Assembly: GCF_023036475.1 (NCBI RefSeq)
Contig: NZ_JAJQKI010000008.1
Span: 159,893 to 223,892 of the forward strand
DNA length: 64,000 nt
DNA from: Bacillus pinisoli
GTDB taxonomy: Bacteria > Bacillota > Bacilli > Bacillales > SA4
Direction: 5' to 3'
The position numbers were made by a program, and so were the translations under genes. Of this stretch, positions 48,776 through 58,309 are shown piece by piece; positions within the stretch are counted from its first letter, which is position 1; each line of letters begins with the position of its first letter. Under the pieces are notes generated by a model that made no database searches, was not told the DNA's origin, and was given only the letters and a program-made list of their open reading frames with translations.

Positions 48776-49663
48776 ATGAAAAAGAGAACAATTTTAACAA
48801 CAAGTAGCAGAGGACTATTAGAGGACACGCTCCCTTTTAGATTATTTCAAAAAGCTAAACGTTTTGGTGTATGGGATCCTGCCGATATTGATTTATCACA
48901 GGATGTAAAGGATTGGGCAAGCTTTACACATGAACAAAAAGTAGCCATTCTTCGTCTGATTTCTCAATTTCAAGCTGGAGAAGAAGCCGTTACAAGAGAT
49001 CTATTGCCATTAATGATGCTTATTGCAAAAGAAGGTCGTCTTGAAGAAGAAATGTATTTAACTACTTTTCTGTTTGAAGAAGCGAAACACACTGAGTTTT
49101 TTAGACGTGTGTTAAATGCATTAGGTGAAAATGATGACCTATCGTGTTATCACTCCGAAACCTATAACACAATCTTTAATGAGATCCTACCGACTGCCAT
49201 GGAAAGATTGGAAACTGATCATTCGGCAGAGGCTTTAGCAGAAGCTTCAACGGTATATAATATGTTTGTTGAAGGTGTTCTTGCTGAAACGGGTTATTAT
49301 TCCTTTTATCAATCATTAGAAAAAATTGGAGCCATGCCAGGACTTCTTAAAGGTATTGGTCTACTGAAGAAGGATGAAGGACGGCATATTGCGTATGGAA
49401 CCTTCCTTTTACAGCGTTTAATTAGTGAACAGCCACACATTTTTGAGGTAGTGACAAATAAGATGGAGCAGTTAACTCCGCTTGCAATCAAGTTGAACCA
49501 AGAAGGAATGGTAGAAGATTCGCCATTTCAGGTTAATTTTGAAGATACGATGAATTTTACCATGAAACAGCTTTCCGTAAGAATGGAGATTTTAGCAAGG
49601 TCTAAAGGAAGGCGATTAGAAGAAATCTATCAACAATCAGAGAGTGAGCTTGAACGAGCATAA
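48776..49663 (+). CDS. R2-like ligand-binding oxidase (R2lox), Mn/Fe
   Basis: A 295-residue ferritin-fold protein of the R2lox group. Metal ligands fit at about E69, E102 and H105 (LFEEAKH), E166 (FVEGVLAE), E201 and H204 (KKDEGRHIAYG). The residues that form the Val-Tyr ether cross-link in characterised R2lox proteins are present as V72 and Y161. Length and N-terminal TTSSRGLLEDTLPFRL agree with the family. R2lox binds a long-chain lipid and a Mn/Fe pair and performs two-electron oxidation; the physiological substrate is unknown. AGGAGG precedes the ATG. It is not in the ribonucleotide reductase operon 3 kb away. Confidence 0.88.
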   Translation: MKKRTILTTSSRGLLEDTLPFRLFQKAKRFGVWDPADIDLSQDVKDWASFTHEQKVAILRLISQFQAGEEAVTRDLLPLMMLIAKEGRLEEEMYLTTFLFEEAKHTEFFRRVLNALGENDDLSCYHSETYNTIFNEILPTAMERLETDHSAEALAEASTVYNMFVEGVLAETGYYSFYQSLEKIGAMPGLLKGIGLLKKDEGRHIAYGTFLLQRLISEQPHIFEVVTNKMEQLTPLAIKLNQEGMVEDSPFQVNFEDTMNFTMKQLSVRMEILARSKGRRLEEIYQQSESELERA

Positions 49664-49834
49664 GATGCGAAAACAGTTGATGAATTTATGACAAATGGTT
49701 GATGAATTGATTTTCCCAAAACGCAATGAACAATTATGTTACAAGTAGTAGAAGATTGTTATCATAATTAAATTTGTCCCCCTATATAAATAAAAGGTAC
49801 TTACACAGTATGATTTTTTATGGGGGTGTTTTTC

Positions 49835-50356
49835 ATGTTATTTACAAAAAGGAAACAATATGAAATGTCCTTAAAACGACGAGCAGATGATGTAGAATCT
49901 CAAAACGAACAATTAGAAAAGAAGATAGATGCGCTTCAATACAATGTAAACAAGTTGATTGAGCGAAATTATCAAATCTTCGCGATTGAAAAGGATAAGT
50001 TGGGTGACCCTGTTGTCATTTATAAAATCCCAGAAGAAGAAAATTATCATATTTACCTAAAGGACTCACAATCCAAGCTGGATGAAGAATATGATTTTGC
50101 AGCCATCGTTACTTATCAGGAAGCGGAAAAGCTACTGCGTATTGAGGAATTAAAAGGTACTACTATTAACCAAGGATATGGTTCCATATGTATAGGCTAT
50201 CTACAAGAGGTGGCTCATTCTCTACGAGTAAGAAAAATTGTAGTAACCATAGATGAACCAGAATCACAGGAGAGAGTGGAGCACTTTTTTAATAAGCATG
50301 GATTTAATTTTGATTCTCAGAAGACTTATGCGGAATGGGTGCGTCCATATCGTTAA
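49835..50356 (+). CDS. Uncharacterised coiled-coil protein with GNAT-like C-terminus
   Basis: A 173-residue protein. The N-terminal 50 residues are a charged coiled coil (KRRADDVESQNEQLEKKIDAL). The C-terminal 110 residues have an alpha/beta pattern with GYGSICIGYLQEVAHSLRVRK and RVEHFFNKHGF, which resembles the end of acetyltransferase folds, though an acetyl-CoA motif is not clear. The start is ATG 49835, behind GGGGGTG; ATG 49820 overlaps that site. It is preceded by a TTGATGAA pair at 49680/49702 and followed by a strong terminator. Function unknown. Confidence 0.65.
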   Translation: MLFTKRKQYEMSLKRRADDVESQNEQLEKKIDALQYNVNKLIERNYQIFAIEKDKLGDPVVIYKIPEEENYHIYLKDSQSKLDEEYDFAAIVTYQEAEKLLRIEELKGTTINQGYGSICIGYLQEVAHSLRVRKIVVTIDEPESQERVEHFFNKHGFNFDSQKTYAEWVRPYR

Positions 50357-50360
50357 TGGT

Positions 50361-50396
50361 AAAAAAGGTCAACCGATTTGGTGGTTGGCCTTTTTT
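50361..50396 (+). terminator. Terminator after the coiled-coil protein gene
   Basis: AAAAAAGGTCAACC / GGTTGGCCTTTTTT, with one G-T pair. Confidence 0.8.
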
Positions 50397-50484
50397 GTTG
50401 GGTTAGAGAACCACAGAAGGACTACTCCTATAAATGTAGAACTAATACGGATAAACCACTATTTGTTATACAGAGGAGGAAGTT

Positions 50485-50685
50485 ATGATAACAAGGTTAC
50501 GTTCACTGTTTAATCTATTAAGTGGTATTGGCGTCATTGCATTAACTCTTGCTTTCTTTGAAATAGGAAATGAGTTTGTTCAAATGCATTTTAATTGGTT
50601 TCTAGCTTTTCTTTGGATTGGGATGCTCGGAAGGTTTTCTATAGAAAGATTGGAAAAAGTGAATAAGAAGGACCATGGTGTATAG
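50485..50685 (+). CDS. Small two-helix membrane protein
   Basis: A 66-residue protein with two hydrophobic helices (LFNLLSGIGVIALTLAFFEIG and WFLAFLWIGMLGRF; the first shortened to its core) and a charged tail. AGAGGAGG lies seven bases upstream of the ATG, which makes translation credible. No family is recognised and no partner is evident. Confidence 0.6.
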   Translation: MITRLRSLFNLLSGIGVIALTLAFFEIGNEFVQMHFNWFLAFLWIGMLGRFSIERLEKVNKKDHGV

Positions 50686-50720
50686 TGAGCGCTATGAGAA
50701 ACTTTTAATTAGATCCAAAT

Positions 50721-50757
50721 AAAAAACCACCAAGAATAAACAATTCTTTGTGGTTTT
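50721..50757. terminator. Bidirectional terminator between convergent genes
   Basis: AAAACCACCAAGAAT / ATTCTTTGTGGTTTT with A- and T-runs at both sides. Confidence 0.8.
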
Positions 50758-50785
50758 AATTTTATGGATTCAATAGGCAAAAGAA

Positions 50786-52081
50786 TCATTCAGTCCAAAA
50801 CGTATAATGTTTTTTGCCATTTTCTTTTGACTGATAGAGGGCGCGATCTGCTTTTTTGATCAGATATTCCATAGGTAGTTCTTCACCGCTGTATTGGGCC
50901 ATCCCGATAGACGCAGTAATATCTATATCATTCATTCCTAAAGAAATTGGTGTTTTCAGCTCATTCTGAATATCCTGTGCGATGGTCATTGCTTCCTTTG
51001 GCGTGACAGGATTTGCGAGAATAATGACAAACTCATCGCCACTAATTCGACAAACCTTATCGGACGAACGTGTAGAGATTTTTAGTCTTTTTGAGAATTC
51101 TATTAAAACTGTATCACCAGCGGCGTGACCATAGGTGTCGTTGATTTGCTTGAAATTGTCTACATCTATATACATTAAGACCATATGATGTAACGTCTTT
51201 TTTGAAATGGCCATTTCTTCCTTGAGAAGTTCCGTAAAGTGATAGCGGTTTGGTAAGCCTGTTAACGTATCATGAAAGGCAAGGTATTTCAGCTCTTCCT
51301 CATATTTCTTCCGTTCACTGATATCTCTTGAAACAATAATGGTTTTTGCTTCTTGTTCATCTTCGACGTAAGAAGCATGTACTTCCATCCAGACTTGACT
51401 TCCATCCTTATGAAGATAGCGTACTTCAATCTTCAATGGCTCTTGTGTTACATGTAACTCGTGTAACATGTTACGGAAAGTGGGAATATCCTCTTCATGA
51501 AGACACTCAAAGATAAACTGATCCTGATATTCAAGAGGTGTATAATTTAAAAGCGCTTCAACAGAAGGTGAGATATAAGTAATCACACCGTTATGATCAA
51601 TAACTTGAATTAAGTCTGATGTGTTTTCAGCGATAAATCTATATTTTTTTTCATTTTCTACAAGCAGACGTTGTGCTTCCACTTGTTTAGTTACATCTTT
51701 ATACATACCTACGATTAATACTAGGTCGCCTTGCTTGTTTAACACTGGACAATATGAAGCGACGATATCTATTAACTGACCTGATTTGGTTATTCGTTGA
51801 GCTTCGTAATAAGCGATTCGTTCTCCATTAAGCATTTTATCAAGAAAAGTTTTTTGATATTCTATTAAGTGATCTGGGATGATTGGAGGAACTGAATGAT
51901 CTTTCAATTGCTCAGCTGTGTATCCAAGAAGTGCTTCAAATGCAGGATTAGCCTTAGATATTGCACCGTTTGGAGCAATGAGAAAGATTGCATCATTAGT
52001 GTTGTTCCAGATTAATTGGAGCTCATCTTTTATAGTAACAATATCAAGAGTAGTATGAGGGTTGTTCATATTTGTGCTCAT
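50786..52081 (-). CDS. PAS-PAS-GGDEF diguanylate cyclase
   Basis: A 431-residue soluble protein: two PAS domains (about 18-135 and 140-260, each ending in a PAC motif such as GMYKDVTKQVEAQ and IVSRDISERKKYEEE) and a GGDEF domain (from 270). The active-site loop is SGDEF, a permitted variant of GGDEF, and the substrate motif DVDNFKQINDTYGHAAGD is intact. No EAL domain and no membrane segment. It should make cyclic di-GMP in response to a cytoplasmic signal sensed by the PAS domains. GGAGG precedes the ATG. Confidence 0.9.
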   Translation of the reverse strand: MSTNMNNPHTTLDIVTIKDELQLIWNNTNDAIFLIAPNGAISKANPAFEALLGYTAEQLKDHSVPPIIPDHLIEYQKTFLDKMLNGERIAYYEAQRITKSGQLIDIVASYCPVLNKQGDLVLIVGMYKDVTKQVEAQRLLVENEKKYRFIAENTSDLIQVIDHNGVITYISPSVEALLNYTPLEYQDQFIFECLHEEDIPTFRNMLHELHVTQEPLKIEVRYLHKDGSQVWMEVHASYVEDEQEAKTIIVSRDISERKKYEEELKYLAFHDTLTGLPNRYHFTELLKEEMAISKKTLHHMVLMYIDVDNFKQINDTYGHAAGDTVLIEFSKRLKISTRSSDKVCRISGDEFVIILANPVTPKEAMTIAQDIQNELKTPISLGMNDIDITASIGMAQYSGEELPMEYLIKKADRALYQSKENGKKHYTFWTE

Positions 52082-52329
52082 TCAAGTTTTCCTCCAAGTA
52101 ACCTTTCTCGTAAGCTAAGATATTTAGATAATACTATCATACTAAAAAAGAGTGAATTTAAACATACTACTAAAGGGTATATTGGATAAAAAACGGAGAA
52201 AAAATGTGAAAAATACTAAAGATGTTGTAAAAAATTGTCTTGAATCATTACTTGAATTGATTTAAACTGAAGAAAGTTCAATCAGAAAATACTATATGTT
52301 GTTTGTTAGTTTTAAAGAACAACTAAATA

Positions 52330-52502
52330 TTGTGTTTGTCGTAAGCGAAGATGCCATTATGGCTTAATAGGGAATCTGGTTAGAATCCAGAACTGTCCCC
52401 GCAACTGTAAGTGCAGACGAATGAAGAGAAACCACTGTGATTGATTCATCATGGGAAGGCTTCATAGTAGGAAGAAGCACGAGTCAGGAGACCTGTCTTG
52501 CT
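52330..52502 (+). ncRNA. Cobalamin (B12) riboswitch
   Basis: The conserved elements appear in order: AATAGGGAAT (52366), GGTTAGAATCCAGAACTGTC (52378), CCCCGCAACTGTAA (52397), ACCACTGTGAT (52431), GGGAAGGC (52453) and the B12 box GAGTCAGGAGACCTG (52481). This is the AdoCbl-type architecture. It is followed by a terminator right before the ribosome site of the class I ribonucleotide reductase gene, so B12 should switch the operon off. Confidence 0.93.
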
Positions 52503-52589
52503 TATTAATTTCACTTTTTCGGGGATGGAGAAGATGGAATGGTGACACGGCCTGAAGTCTATTTTCTTCTGCTGCTGGAATCGTTTCAT

Positions 52590-52618
52590 CCGTTCATTGA
52601 ATTGAGCGGTTTTTTTAT
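52590..52618 (+). terminator. Expression-platform terminator of the cobalamin riboswitch
   Basis: CCGTTCA / TGAGCGG (one G-T pair) followed by seven T. The nearby GAAGATGGAA (52530) and TTTTCTTC (52562) could form a competing anti-terminator. Confidence 0.7.
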
Positions 52619-52642
52619 TTTTAGCAATTAGGAGGAAATCAG

Positions 52643-54931
52643 ATGACAACAACTACAGGACCAGAATTAACAATTGTATTAGATGCACTAGACTATGCTG
52701 CAAAAACTTACAAACTAGATCTAACAGATTTAAAGAATAAACTTTTACATACTTCCAGTACGACCCAAGACGCTAATCAAACGGCATTATTTTATGCATT
52801 AAATTCTATTAAAATGGATGAACCTAACTGGACATTCCTTGCCTCTTCACTATATCTACAAGATTTATATAAAAAAGCAGCTAGTAACAGAGGTTATCAG
52901 GACTCAGATAAGTACGGGAGCCTATATCATCTAGTCACAGAATTAACCGAGAAAGGAATTTATTCTACTGCTCTATTAAAACACTATACCCAAGAAGAAA
53001 TGGACTATTTAGAAAAGCAAATCGACCCAAATCAAGACTATTTATTTAATTATATTGGTCTATTCTTACTAGCAGACCGATACCTAGCGAGAGATCATGA
53101 ACGAAATGTATATGAGTTACCACAAGAGCGTTTTATGGTCATAGCAATGACGTTAATGAGTAAGGAGAATAGAGACAATCGTCTAGAACTTGTAAAAGAA
53201 GCATATTGGGCATTAAGTAACCTTTATATGACGGTTGCGACCCCGACTTTATCTAACGCTGGAAAAAGCTTTGGACAATTATCGTCCTGCTTTATAGATA
53301 CCGTTGACGATTCATTAGACGGCATTTATTTAAATAACTGGGACATCGCTAGACTTAGTAAGGATGGCGGTGGTATAGGAATTTATTATGGAAAAGTTAG
53401 AGCACTCGGCTCAGATATTAAGAAATTTAAAGGAAATTCCTCCGGTGTGGTGCCGTGGATACGCTTATTAAATGATACGGCAGTAAGTGTGGATCAACTA
53501 GGTCAAAGACAAGGAGCTATCGCCATTTATCTTGATGTGTTTCACAAGGATATCATGAATGGTTTTCTTGACTTAAAAACGAATAATGGGGATGAACGTA
53601 GAAAGGCTCATGATATTTTCACAGGAGTTACTGTTCCAGATTTATTTATGCAAAAGTTAGGTGAAGTTGATGAAAACGGTAGGAGTATTGGAGAGTGGCA
53701 TGTTTTCTGTCCACACCAAGTTAAGCAAATCATGGGCTGGAAGGATGAGAATGGAAACTTATTAGGGTTAGAAGACTTCTATGATGAAACAGACCGTAAG
53801 TATTTTACCGAGAAGTATGAGGAAGCGGTTCATCATCCTTTATTACCTCGTAAGACATATCGTGCGATGGAAATCATGGCAAGAATCATGGTCTCTCAGT
53901 TAGAGACAGGAACTCCATATATGTTCTACCGTGATGAAGTAAACCGCCAAAATCCGAATAAACACCTAAATGGAGTAGGGCGCACATCTATTTTCTGTAG
54001 TAATCTTTGTACGGAAATTGCGCAGAATATGTCTGCCACAACTATTGTTAATGAGTATGAAGACCAAGATGGAAATTTAGTAATGGTTAGAAAGCCAGGA
54101 GACTTTGTTGTATGTAATTTATCTTCTATCAGTCTAGCAAAAGCTGTAAGAGACAAGGTGCTACAGCGCTTAATTAACATCCAAGTAAGAATGCTAGATA
54201 ACGTCATTGATCTTAACACCATATCGGTTGTACAAGCAGAGAAAACCAATAAGAAATTCAGAGCCGTTGGACTTGGCACATTCGGTTGGCATCATCTACT
54301 AGCACTAGAAGGAATTCACTGGGAGTCTGAACAGGCGGTTGAGTATGCAGACAAACTATATGAAGAAATTGCTTACTATACAATTCAAGCTTCGATGGAA
54401 TTAGCAAAGGAAAAGGGAGCCTATAGTCAATTTGAAGGGTCCGAATGGCAAACAGGTAAATATTTCGCGAGAAGAAACTATCAATCTGAAAAGTGGAACA
54501 AGCTACAAGGAGACATTTTAACACACGGTATGAGAAACGGTTGGCTGATGGCCGTTGCTCCTAATTCATCTACGGCTAAAATAGGTGGCTCAACCGATGG
54601 AATTGACCCATTATATGCAGTGGAATATGCAGAGGAAAAGAAAAACTTCAAGTTTAAAGTAACTGCACCTGACTTAAATCACCATACGTACAACTATTAC
54701 CGTCGTGCCCGACATGAACTTGACCAAGTTTGGAGCATTAGACAAAATGCCGCTAGACAGCGTCATGTGGATCAAGGAATTAGCTTTAATCTATATGTTA
54801 GACATGATATTAAAGCGAAGGAGTTATTAAATCTACACGTAGAAGCCTGGAAACAAGGACTAAAGACAACGTATTATGTCCGCAGCACTTCCCAATCTGA
54901 GATTGAAGAATGTGAAGCTTGCCATAGCTAA
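52643..54931 (+). CDS. Class I ribonucleoside-diphosphate reductase, alpha subunit
   Basis: A 762-residue catalytic subunit. Active-site Cys pair and radical Cys are visible: FGQLSSCFIDTVDDS, FCSNLCTEIAQ and VVCNLSSISLA; SSTAKIGGSTDGIDPLYA is the phosphate loop; the C-terminal CEACHS carries the shuttle Cys pair. No ATP-cone is apparent at the N-terminus, so overall activity control by dATP is unlikely. It converts NDPs to dNDPs with the radical from the beta subunit. The cobalamin riboswitch upstream implies that a B12-dependent class II enzyme exists elsewhere in the genome and takes over when B12 is available. AGGAGG precedes the ATG. Confidence 0.92.
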   Translation: MTTTTGPELTIVLDALDYAAKTYKLDLTDLKNKLLHTSSTTQDANQTALFYALNSIKMDEPNWTFLASSLYLQDLYKKAASNRGYQDSDKYGSLYHLVTELTEKGIYSTALLKHYTQEEMDYLEKQIDPNQDYLFNYIGLFLLADRYLARDHERNVYELPQERFMVIAMTLMSKENRDNRLELVKEAYWALSNLYMTVATPTLSNAGKSFGQLSSCFIDTVDDSLDGIYLNNWDIARLSKDGGGIGIYYGKVRALGSDIKKFKGNSSGVVPWIRLLNDTAVSVDQLGQRQGAIAIYLDVFHKDIMNGFLDLKTNNGDERRKAHDIFTGVTVPDLFMQKLGEVDENGRSIGEWHVFCPHQVKQIMGWKDENGNLLGLEDFYDETDRKYFTEKYEEAVHHPLLPRKTYRAMEIMARIMVSQLETGTPYMFYRDEVNRQNPNKHLNGVGRTSIFCSNLCTEIAQNMSATTIVNEYEDQDGNLVMVRKPGDFVVCNLSSISLAKAVRDKVLQRLINIQVRMLDNVIDLNTISVVQAEKTNKKFRAVGLGTFGWHHLLALEGIHWESEQAVEYADKLYEEIAYYTIQASMELAKEKGAYSQFEGSEWQTGKYFARRNYQSEKWNKLQGDILTHGMRNGWLMAVAPNSSTAKIGGSTDGIDPLYAVEYAEEKKNFKFKVTAPDLNHHTYNYYRRARHELDQVWSIRQNAARQRHVDQGISFNLYVRHDIKAKELLNLHVEAWKQGLKTTYYVRSTSQSEIEECEACHS

Positions 54932-54949
54932 AGACAAGGAGTGAATGAT

Positions 54950-55996
54950 ATGAATGCTCATACACCATTGAAAAAAATTAAAATCATGAACCCGGAATTT
55001 CCTAATAAATCAACAGGATTAATAAACGGAGAGTCTTCTGGACTTCTTAATTGGAATGATATTGCCTACCCTCAAATGTATACAATTTATCAAACATTGC
55101 TATCAAACTTTTGGAAGGCTCAAGAAATTAATATGCAGGATGATATTAAGCAATGGGACTTGCTTTCGGCAAAAGAACAGGACGTATTCTTACGAATTAA
55201 TACACAGCTTGCTTCATTAGATAGTTTACAGACACCAACGATGAGCCAGGTCATGGATTATGTAACAGATTCTAGCTGCAAAGCGATTTTCGCTGTTATT
55301 TCTCAGCAGGAAGCCGTTCATAACGAATCCTATTCCTACATTCTGAGTTCGCTTGTCCCATTACAAGAACAAAATGAGCGCTTCAACCAGGCGAAAGAAG
55401 ATCCAATGGTGATGAAGCGAAACAATGTTATTTTGGACGCTTATGAAAGGTTTAAAAAAGAGCCAACGTCTCAACACCTGTTTGAGTTATGTGTGAATTC
55501 TATTAATCTGGAAGGCATTTATTTTTATGCAGGCTTTGCTTTCTTTTACAATCTTGCTCGACAGCAGAAAATGTTAAAAACTAGTACAATGATTAGTTAT
55601 ATACAACGGGATGAAATGCAGCATGCTTATTTTACGACTATGTTCTTACGAATTTTATTAACAGAGAATGAAGAGCTAAATACGGATGACAATATTCAAT
55701 ACGTCTACAATACTGTTGATCATGCCGTTCAGCTTGAAAAGGAATGGGCACAGTATATCCTTGCTGATGTTGAGGGTATTGATTTACATGAATTTGAAAC
55801 CTATATTGAATATCTTGCAAACAAGCGATTACGTCAGTTAGGATTATCAAATTTATATGAGGACAGAGAAAACCCAATGCCATGGATTCATGTATTTAGT
55901 GATGAGATGATCAATGAGACCAAATCAGATTTCTTTGAACAAAAATCAAGGACATACACAAAAGTAACTCAATCAAATGGTTTTGATGAATTGTAG
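54950..55996 (+). CDS. Class I ribonucleoside-diphosphate reductase, beta subunit
   Basis: A 348-residue ferritin-fold radical subunit. Metal ligands fit in ISQQEAVHNESYSYIL (E-x2-H, with the candidate radical Tyr four residues after the His), NLEGIYFYAG and QRDEMQHAYF (E-x2-H). The start is ATG 54950, eight bases after AAGGAG; a GTG at 54941 is too near. It is 18 bp after the alpha gene and followed nine bases later by a flavodoxin gene, so the three form one operon under the B12 riboswitch. Whether the metal is Fe2 or Mn2 is not clear; the flavodoxin may point to Mn. Confidence 0.9.
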   Translation: MNAHTPLKKIKIMNPEFPNKSTGLINGESSGLLNWNDIAYPQMYTIYQTLLSNFWKAQEINMQDDIKQWDLLSAKEQDVFLRINTQLASLDSLQTPTMSQVMDYVTDSSCKAIFAVISQQEAVHNESYSYILSSLVPLQEQNERFNQAKEDPMVMKRNNVILDAYERFKKEPTSQHLFELCVNSINLEGIYFYAGFAFFYNLARQQKMLKTSTMISYIQRDEMQHAYFTTMFLRILLTENEELNTDDNIQYVYNTVDHAVQLEKEWAQYILADVEGIDLHEFETYIEYLANKRLRQLGLSNLYEDRENPMPWIHVFSDEMINETKSDFFEQKSRTYTKVTQSNGFDEL

Positions 55997-56005
55997 GTGT
56001 GAAAG

Positions 56006-56440
56006 ATGAGAGTGGCAATCATTTATGCATCAGGCACCGGCAATACGGAGGAAGTCGCGACGGCTATTCACTCTTATATGGGCGGAGAGCTTTATAAGGT
56101 GGGCGACTTCCCTCTATCACAACTAACTCACTATGACGCGATATTGATTGGAAGCTATACTTGGGGAAACGGGGAACTGCCAAAAGAAATGAGATCCGTT
56201 TATCAAGCGATTGAAGAACTGAGTCTCAAGTCTCTTGTAACAGGGGTTTTCGGTACGGGCGACAGCTTTTATCCAAAGTTTTGTGGTGCAGTTGATGTTC
56301 TAAGAGATATGCTTGCTGTCCACACTAATTTGGCCGTTACCCTGAAAATAGAGCAAATGCCGCAGGCAGAGGATTTTGTAAAATGTAGAATGTTTGTTGA
56401 TCGGGTTTTAGCAAGGCTTGAAGGGAAGAAAACCGCATAA
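56006..56440 (+). CDS. Flavodoxin in the ribonucleotide reductase operon
   Basis: A 144-residue flavodoxin with the FMN phosphate loop YASGTGNTEEVA and the FMN-stacking loops GSYTWGNGELP and FGTGDSFYPKFCGAVD. The loop sequences fit a true flavodoxin better than NrdI. In this operon it most likely donates electrons for cofactor activation of the beta subunit, as NrdI or flavodoxin do elsewhere. AGGTGTGAAAG lies before the ATG, nine bases after the beta-subunit stop. Confidence 0.87.
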   Translation: MRVAIIYASGTGNTEEVATAIHSYMGGELYKVGDFPLSQLTHYDAILIGSYTWGNGELPKEMRSVYQAIEELSLKSLVTGVFGTGDSFYPKFCGAVDVLRDMLAVHTNLAVTLKIEQMPQAEDFVKCRMFVDRVLARLEGKKTA

Positions 56441-56533
56441 TTTAGTAGGCTTGGCACATGAGTCAGGTCTTTTCTTGCTTACGAAAGGTAATTTTCATTA
56501 TATATGAGCCTAGAAGTAGCATCATAATAGTGG

Positions 56534-56650
56534 AATTGCACAGAAACTCGAGAGAATTGCACAGTACCACGAAGTAATTGCAGACAAAGTCCGGCGAATT
56601 GCACAAAACTCAAGGTTAATTGCACAAAACACAAGGTTAATTGCACAAAT
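56534..56650. repeat. 21-bp phased direct-repeat array (AATTGCAC type, second locus)
   Basis: AATTGCA recurs exactly every 21 bp at 56534, 56555, 56576, 56597, 56618 and 56639. The core AATTGCACAGTAACTCGAG of the 39044 array is recognisable in the first units. It fills the gap between the flavodoxin and coaA; the rest of 56441-56767 shows only promoter-like AT-rich sequence. Confidence 0.85.
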
Positions 56651-56767
56651 GTAAAAGTGCCAGAAAATGTATATATATTTAACCGCTTACATAAAAAAGG
56701 GTGATTTATTTCGTAACCCTTGATAAAATAGGGTCATGATGTCAAACCATGAATTGGGGAAGAAAGC

Positions 56768-57703
56768 ATGTCAACCACTACCTATTCGCCTTATATTCAT
56801 TTTGATCGGGATAAATGGGCGAAATTACGATTTAACACACCACTAACCTTAACGGAAAAAGAGATAGAAGAGCTACGTGGGTTAAATGATCAACTTTCCA
56901 TTGATGAAGTAGAGGAAGTTTATTTACCGCTGACACGTCTACTAAACTTATATATTATTGCCTCACAACAGCTACATACGGTAACGGATACATTCTTTGG
57001 AGAAAGCACGAGGAAAGTACCATATATTATTGGAATTGCTGGGAGTGTGGCTGCTGGAAAAAGCACGACTGCTCGTATCATTCAGGCGCTTTTATCTAGA
57101 TGGCCCAATCATCCAAAAGTTGATCTAGTTACAACGGATGGGTTTCTCTATCCAAATGCTGTACTAGAAGAACGCGGATTGCTAGGCCGAAAAGGATTTC
57201 CAGAAAGCTACGATATTAAAGAATTAATTAATTTCTTATCCAGAATAAAATCAGGAGAGGCTAACGTTACAGCACCAATCTACTCTCACCTTTATTATGA
57301 TATTATGCCGAATCACTACATAGAGATAAATCAGCCAGATATTGTGATTGTAGAAGGAATTAACGTCCTACAAACGCCGAAGAATGAAGAGGCTAGTGTG
57401 TATGTATCTGATTTCTTTGATTTGTCCATTTACGTGGATGCCGAAGAAGAGGATTTATCTAGATGGTATGTCGATCGCTTCAAGCTTCTTCGTAAAACGG
57501 CATTTGCCAATCCGGTGTCCTACTTTAATAAGTATGCCAATATAAGTGAGCAGGAAGCAGAAGAAACAGCCATAGACATTTGGAATCGAATAAATAAAAT
57601 AAATCTAGAGCAAAACATCAGGCCTACTAAAAATCGTGCCGATATTATCTTGAAAAAAACCGCTAATCATTATATCTCTTCCATAAAACTTAAGAAGACG
57701 TAG
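56768..57703 (+). CDS. coaA: Type I pantothenate kinase
   Basis: A 311-residue kinase with the P-loop [18 protein letters not shown] near residue 98, [26 protein letters not shown], the Tyr/His substrate region SHLYYDI and the C-terminal [19 protein letters not shown]. It phosphorylates pantothenate, the first step to coenzyme A. The full length equals E. coli CoaA. GGGGAAGAAAG precedes the ATG. Single-gene unit with a strong terminator. Confidence 0.94.
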   Translation: MSTTTYSPYIHFDRDKWAKLRFNTPLTLTEKEIEELRGLNDQLSIDEVEEVYLPLTRLLNLYIIASQQLHTVTDTFFGESTRKVPYIIGIAGSVAAGKSTTARIIQALLSRWPNHPKVDLVTTDGFLYPNAVLEERGLLGRKGFPESYDIKELINFLSRIKSGEANVTAPIYSHLYYDIMPNHYIEINQPDIVIVEGINVLQTPKNEEASVYVSDFFDLSIYVDAEEEDLSRWYVDRFKLLRKTAFANPVSYFNKYANISEQEAEETAIDIWNRINKINLEQNIRPTKNRADIILKKTANHYISSIKLKKT

Positions 57704-57707
57704 TGTT

Positions 57708-57750
57708 AAAAGTAGACCATCTAAAAAAGGTGGTCTACTTTTGTTTTTTT
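57708..57750 (+). terminator. Terminator after coaA
   Basis: AAAAGTAGACCA / TGGTCTACTTTT, perfect 12 bp stem, then GTTTTTTT. Confidence 0.85.
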
Positions 57751-57850
57751 TATGAAGGTGAATTGAAATGATTGACACGTATCAAAACCGGACTTATAGT
57801 TAGCTGTATTAATAGTTAACAGTGTGAACTAATTGGGACGAGGGTGAAGA

Positions 57851-58309
57851 ATGAAGGAAAACCACGTACAAGAACTGATTGATAAGTACATTGATTATTC
57901 GTTTTCAGTGACGAGAAAAGTAGAAAGTTTAATACGAAAAGAGATTGGAGATGACTTAACGACTGAGCAACATTACACATTGAAATATGTGCAGGCTGTG
58001 GATGGTTGTACGTCAACGGAGCTAGCTGAAGAATTTGGCGTGAAAAAAAGTGCCATTACAGGTACGATAAATCGCTTAGTAGAAAGGGGATTGATTGACC
58101 GAAAGCGTGATGAAGGAGATCGCCGTGTGATTTATCTTTCTCTGACGGAAAAAGGTCATTCAGTGTTCAATAAAACACAGCAAAAAGTTCAAAACATAGT
58201 CGAAACCATCATCACAAAATTTGAACAAGCAGAAATTGATGAGTTTATGAGAACATATGAAAAATTGAACCAGGTGTTAATAGATATTAAACAGGAGGAG
58301 ACCGAGTGA
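57851..58309 (+). CDS. MarR-family regulator of the adjacent MMPL transporter
   Basis: A 152-residue winged-helix protein. HTH: STELAEEFGVKKSAITGTINRLVERG; wing: DRKRDEGDRRVIYLSLTEKG with the DxR motif. Its stop overlaps the start of the transporter gene by four bases (GTGA), so the two are cotranslated. It probably represses its own operon and releases on binding a hydrophobic ligand. Confidence 0.9.
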   Translation: MKENHVQELIDKYIDYSFSVTRKVESLIRKEIGDDLTTEQHYTLKYVQAVDGCTSTELAEEFGVKKSAITGTINRLVERGLIDRKRDEGDRRVIYLSLTEKGHSVFNKTQQKVQNIVETIITKFEQAEIDEFMRTYEKLNQVLIDIKQEETE

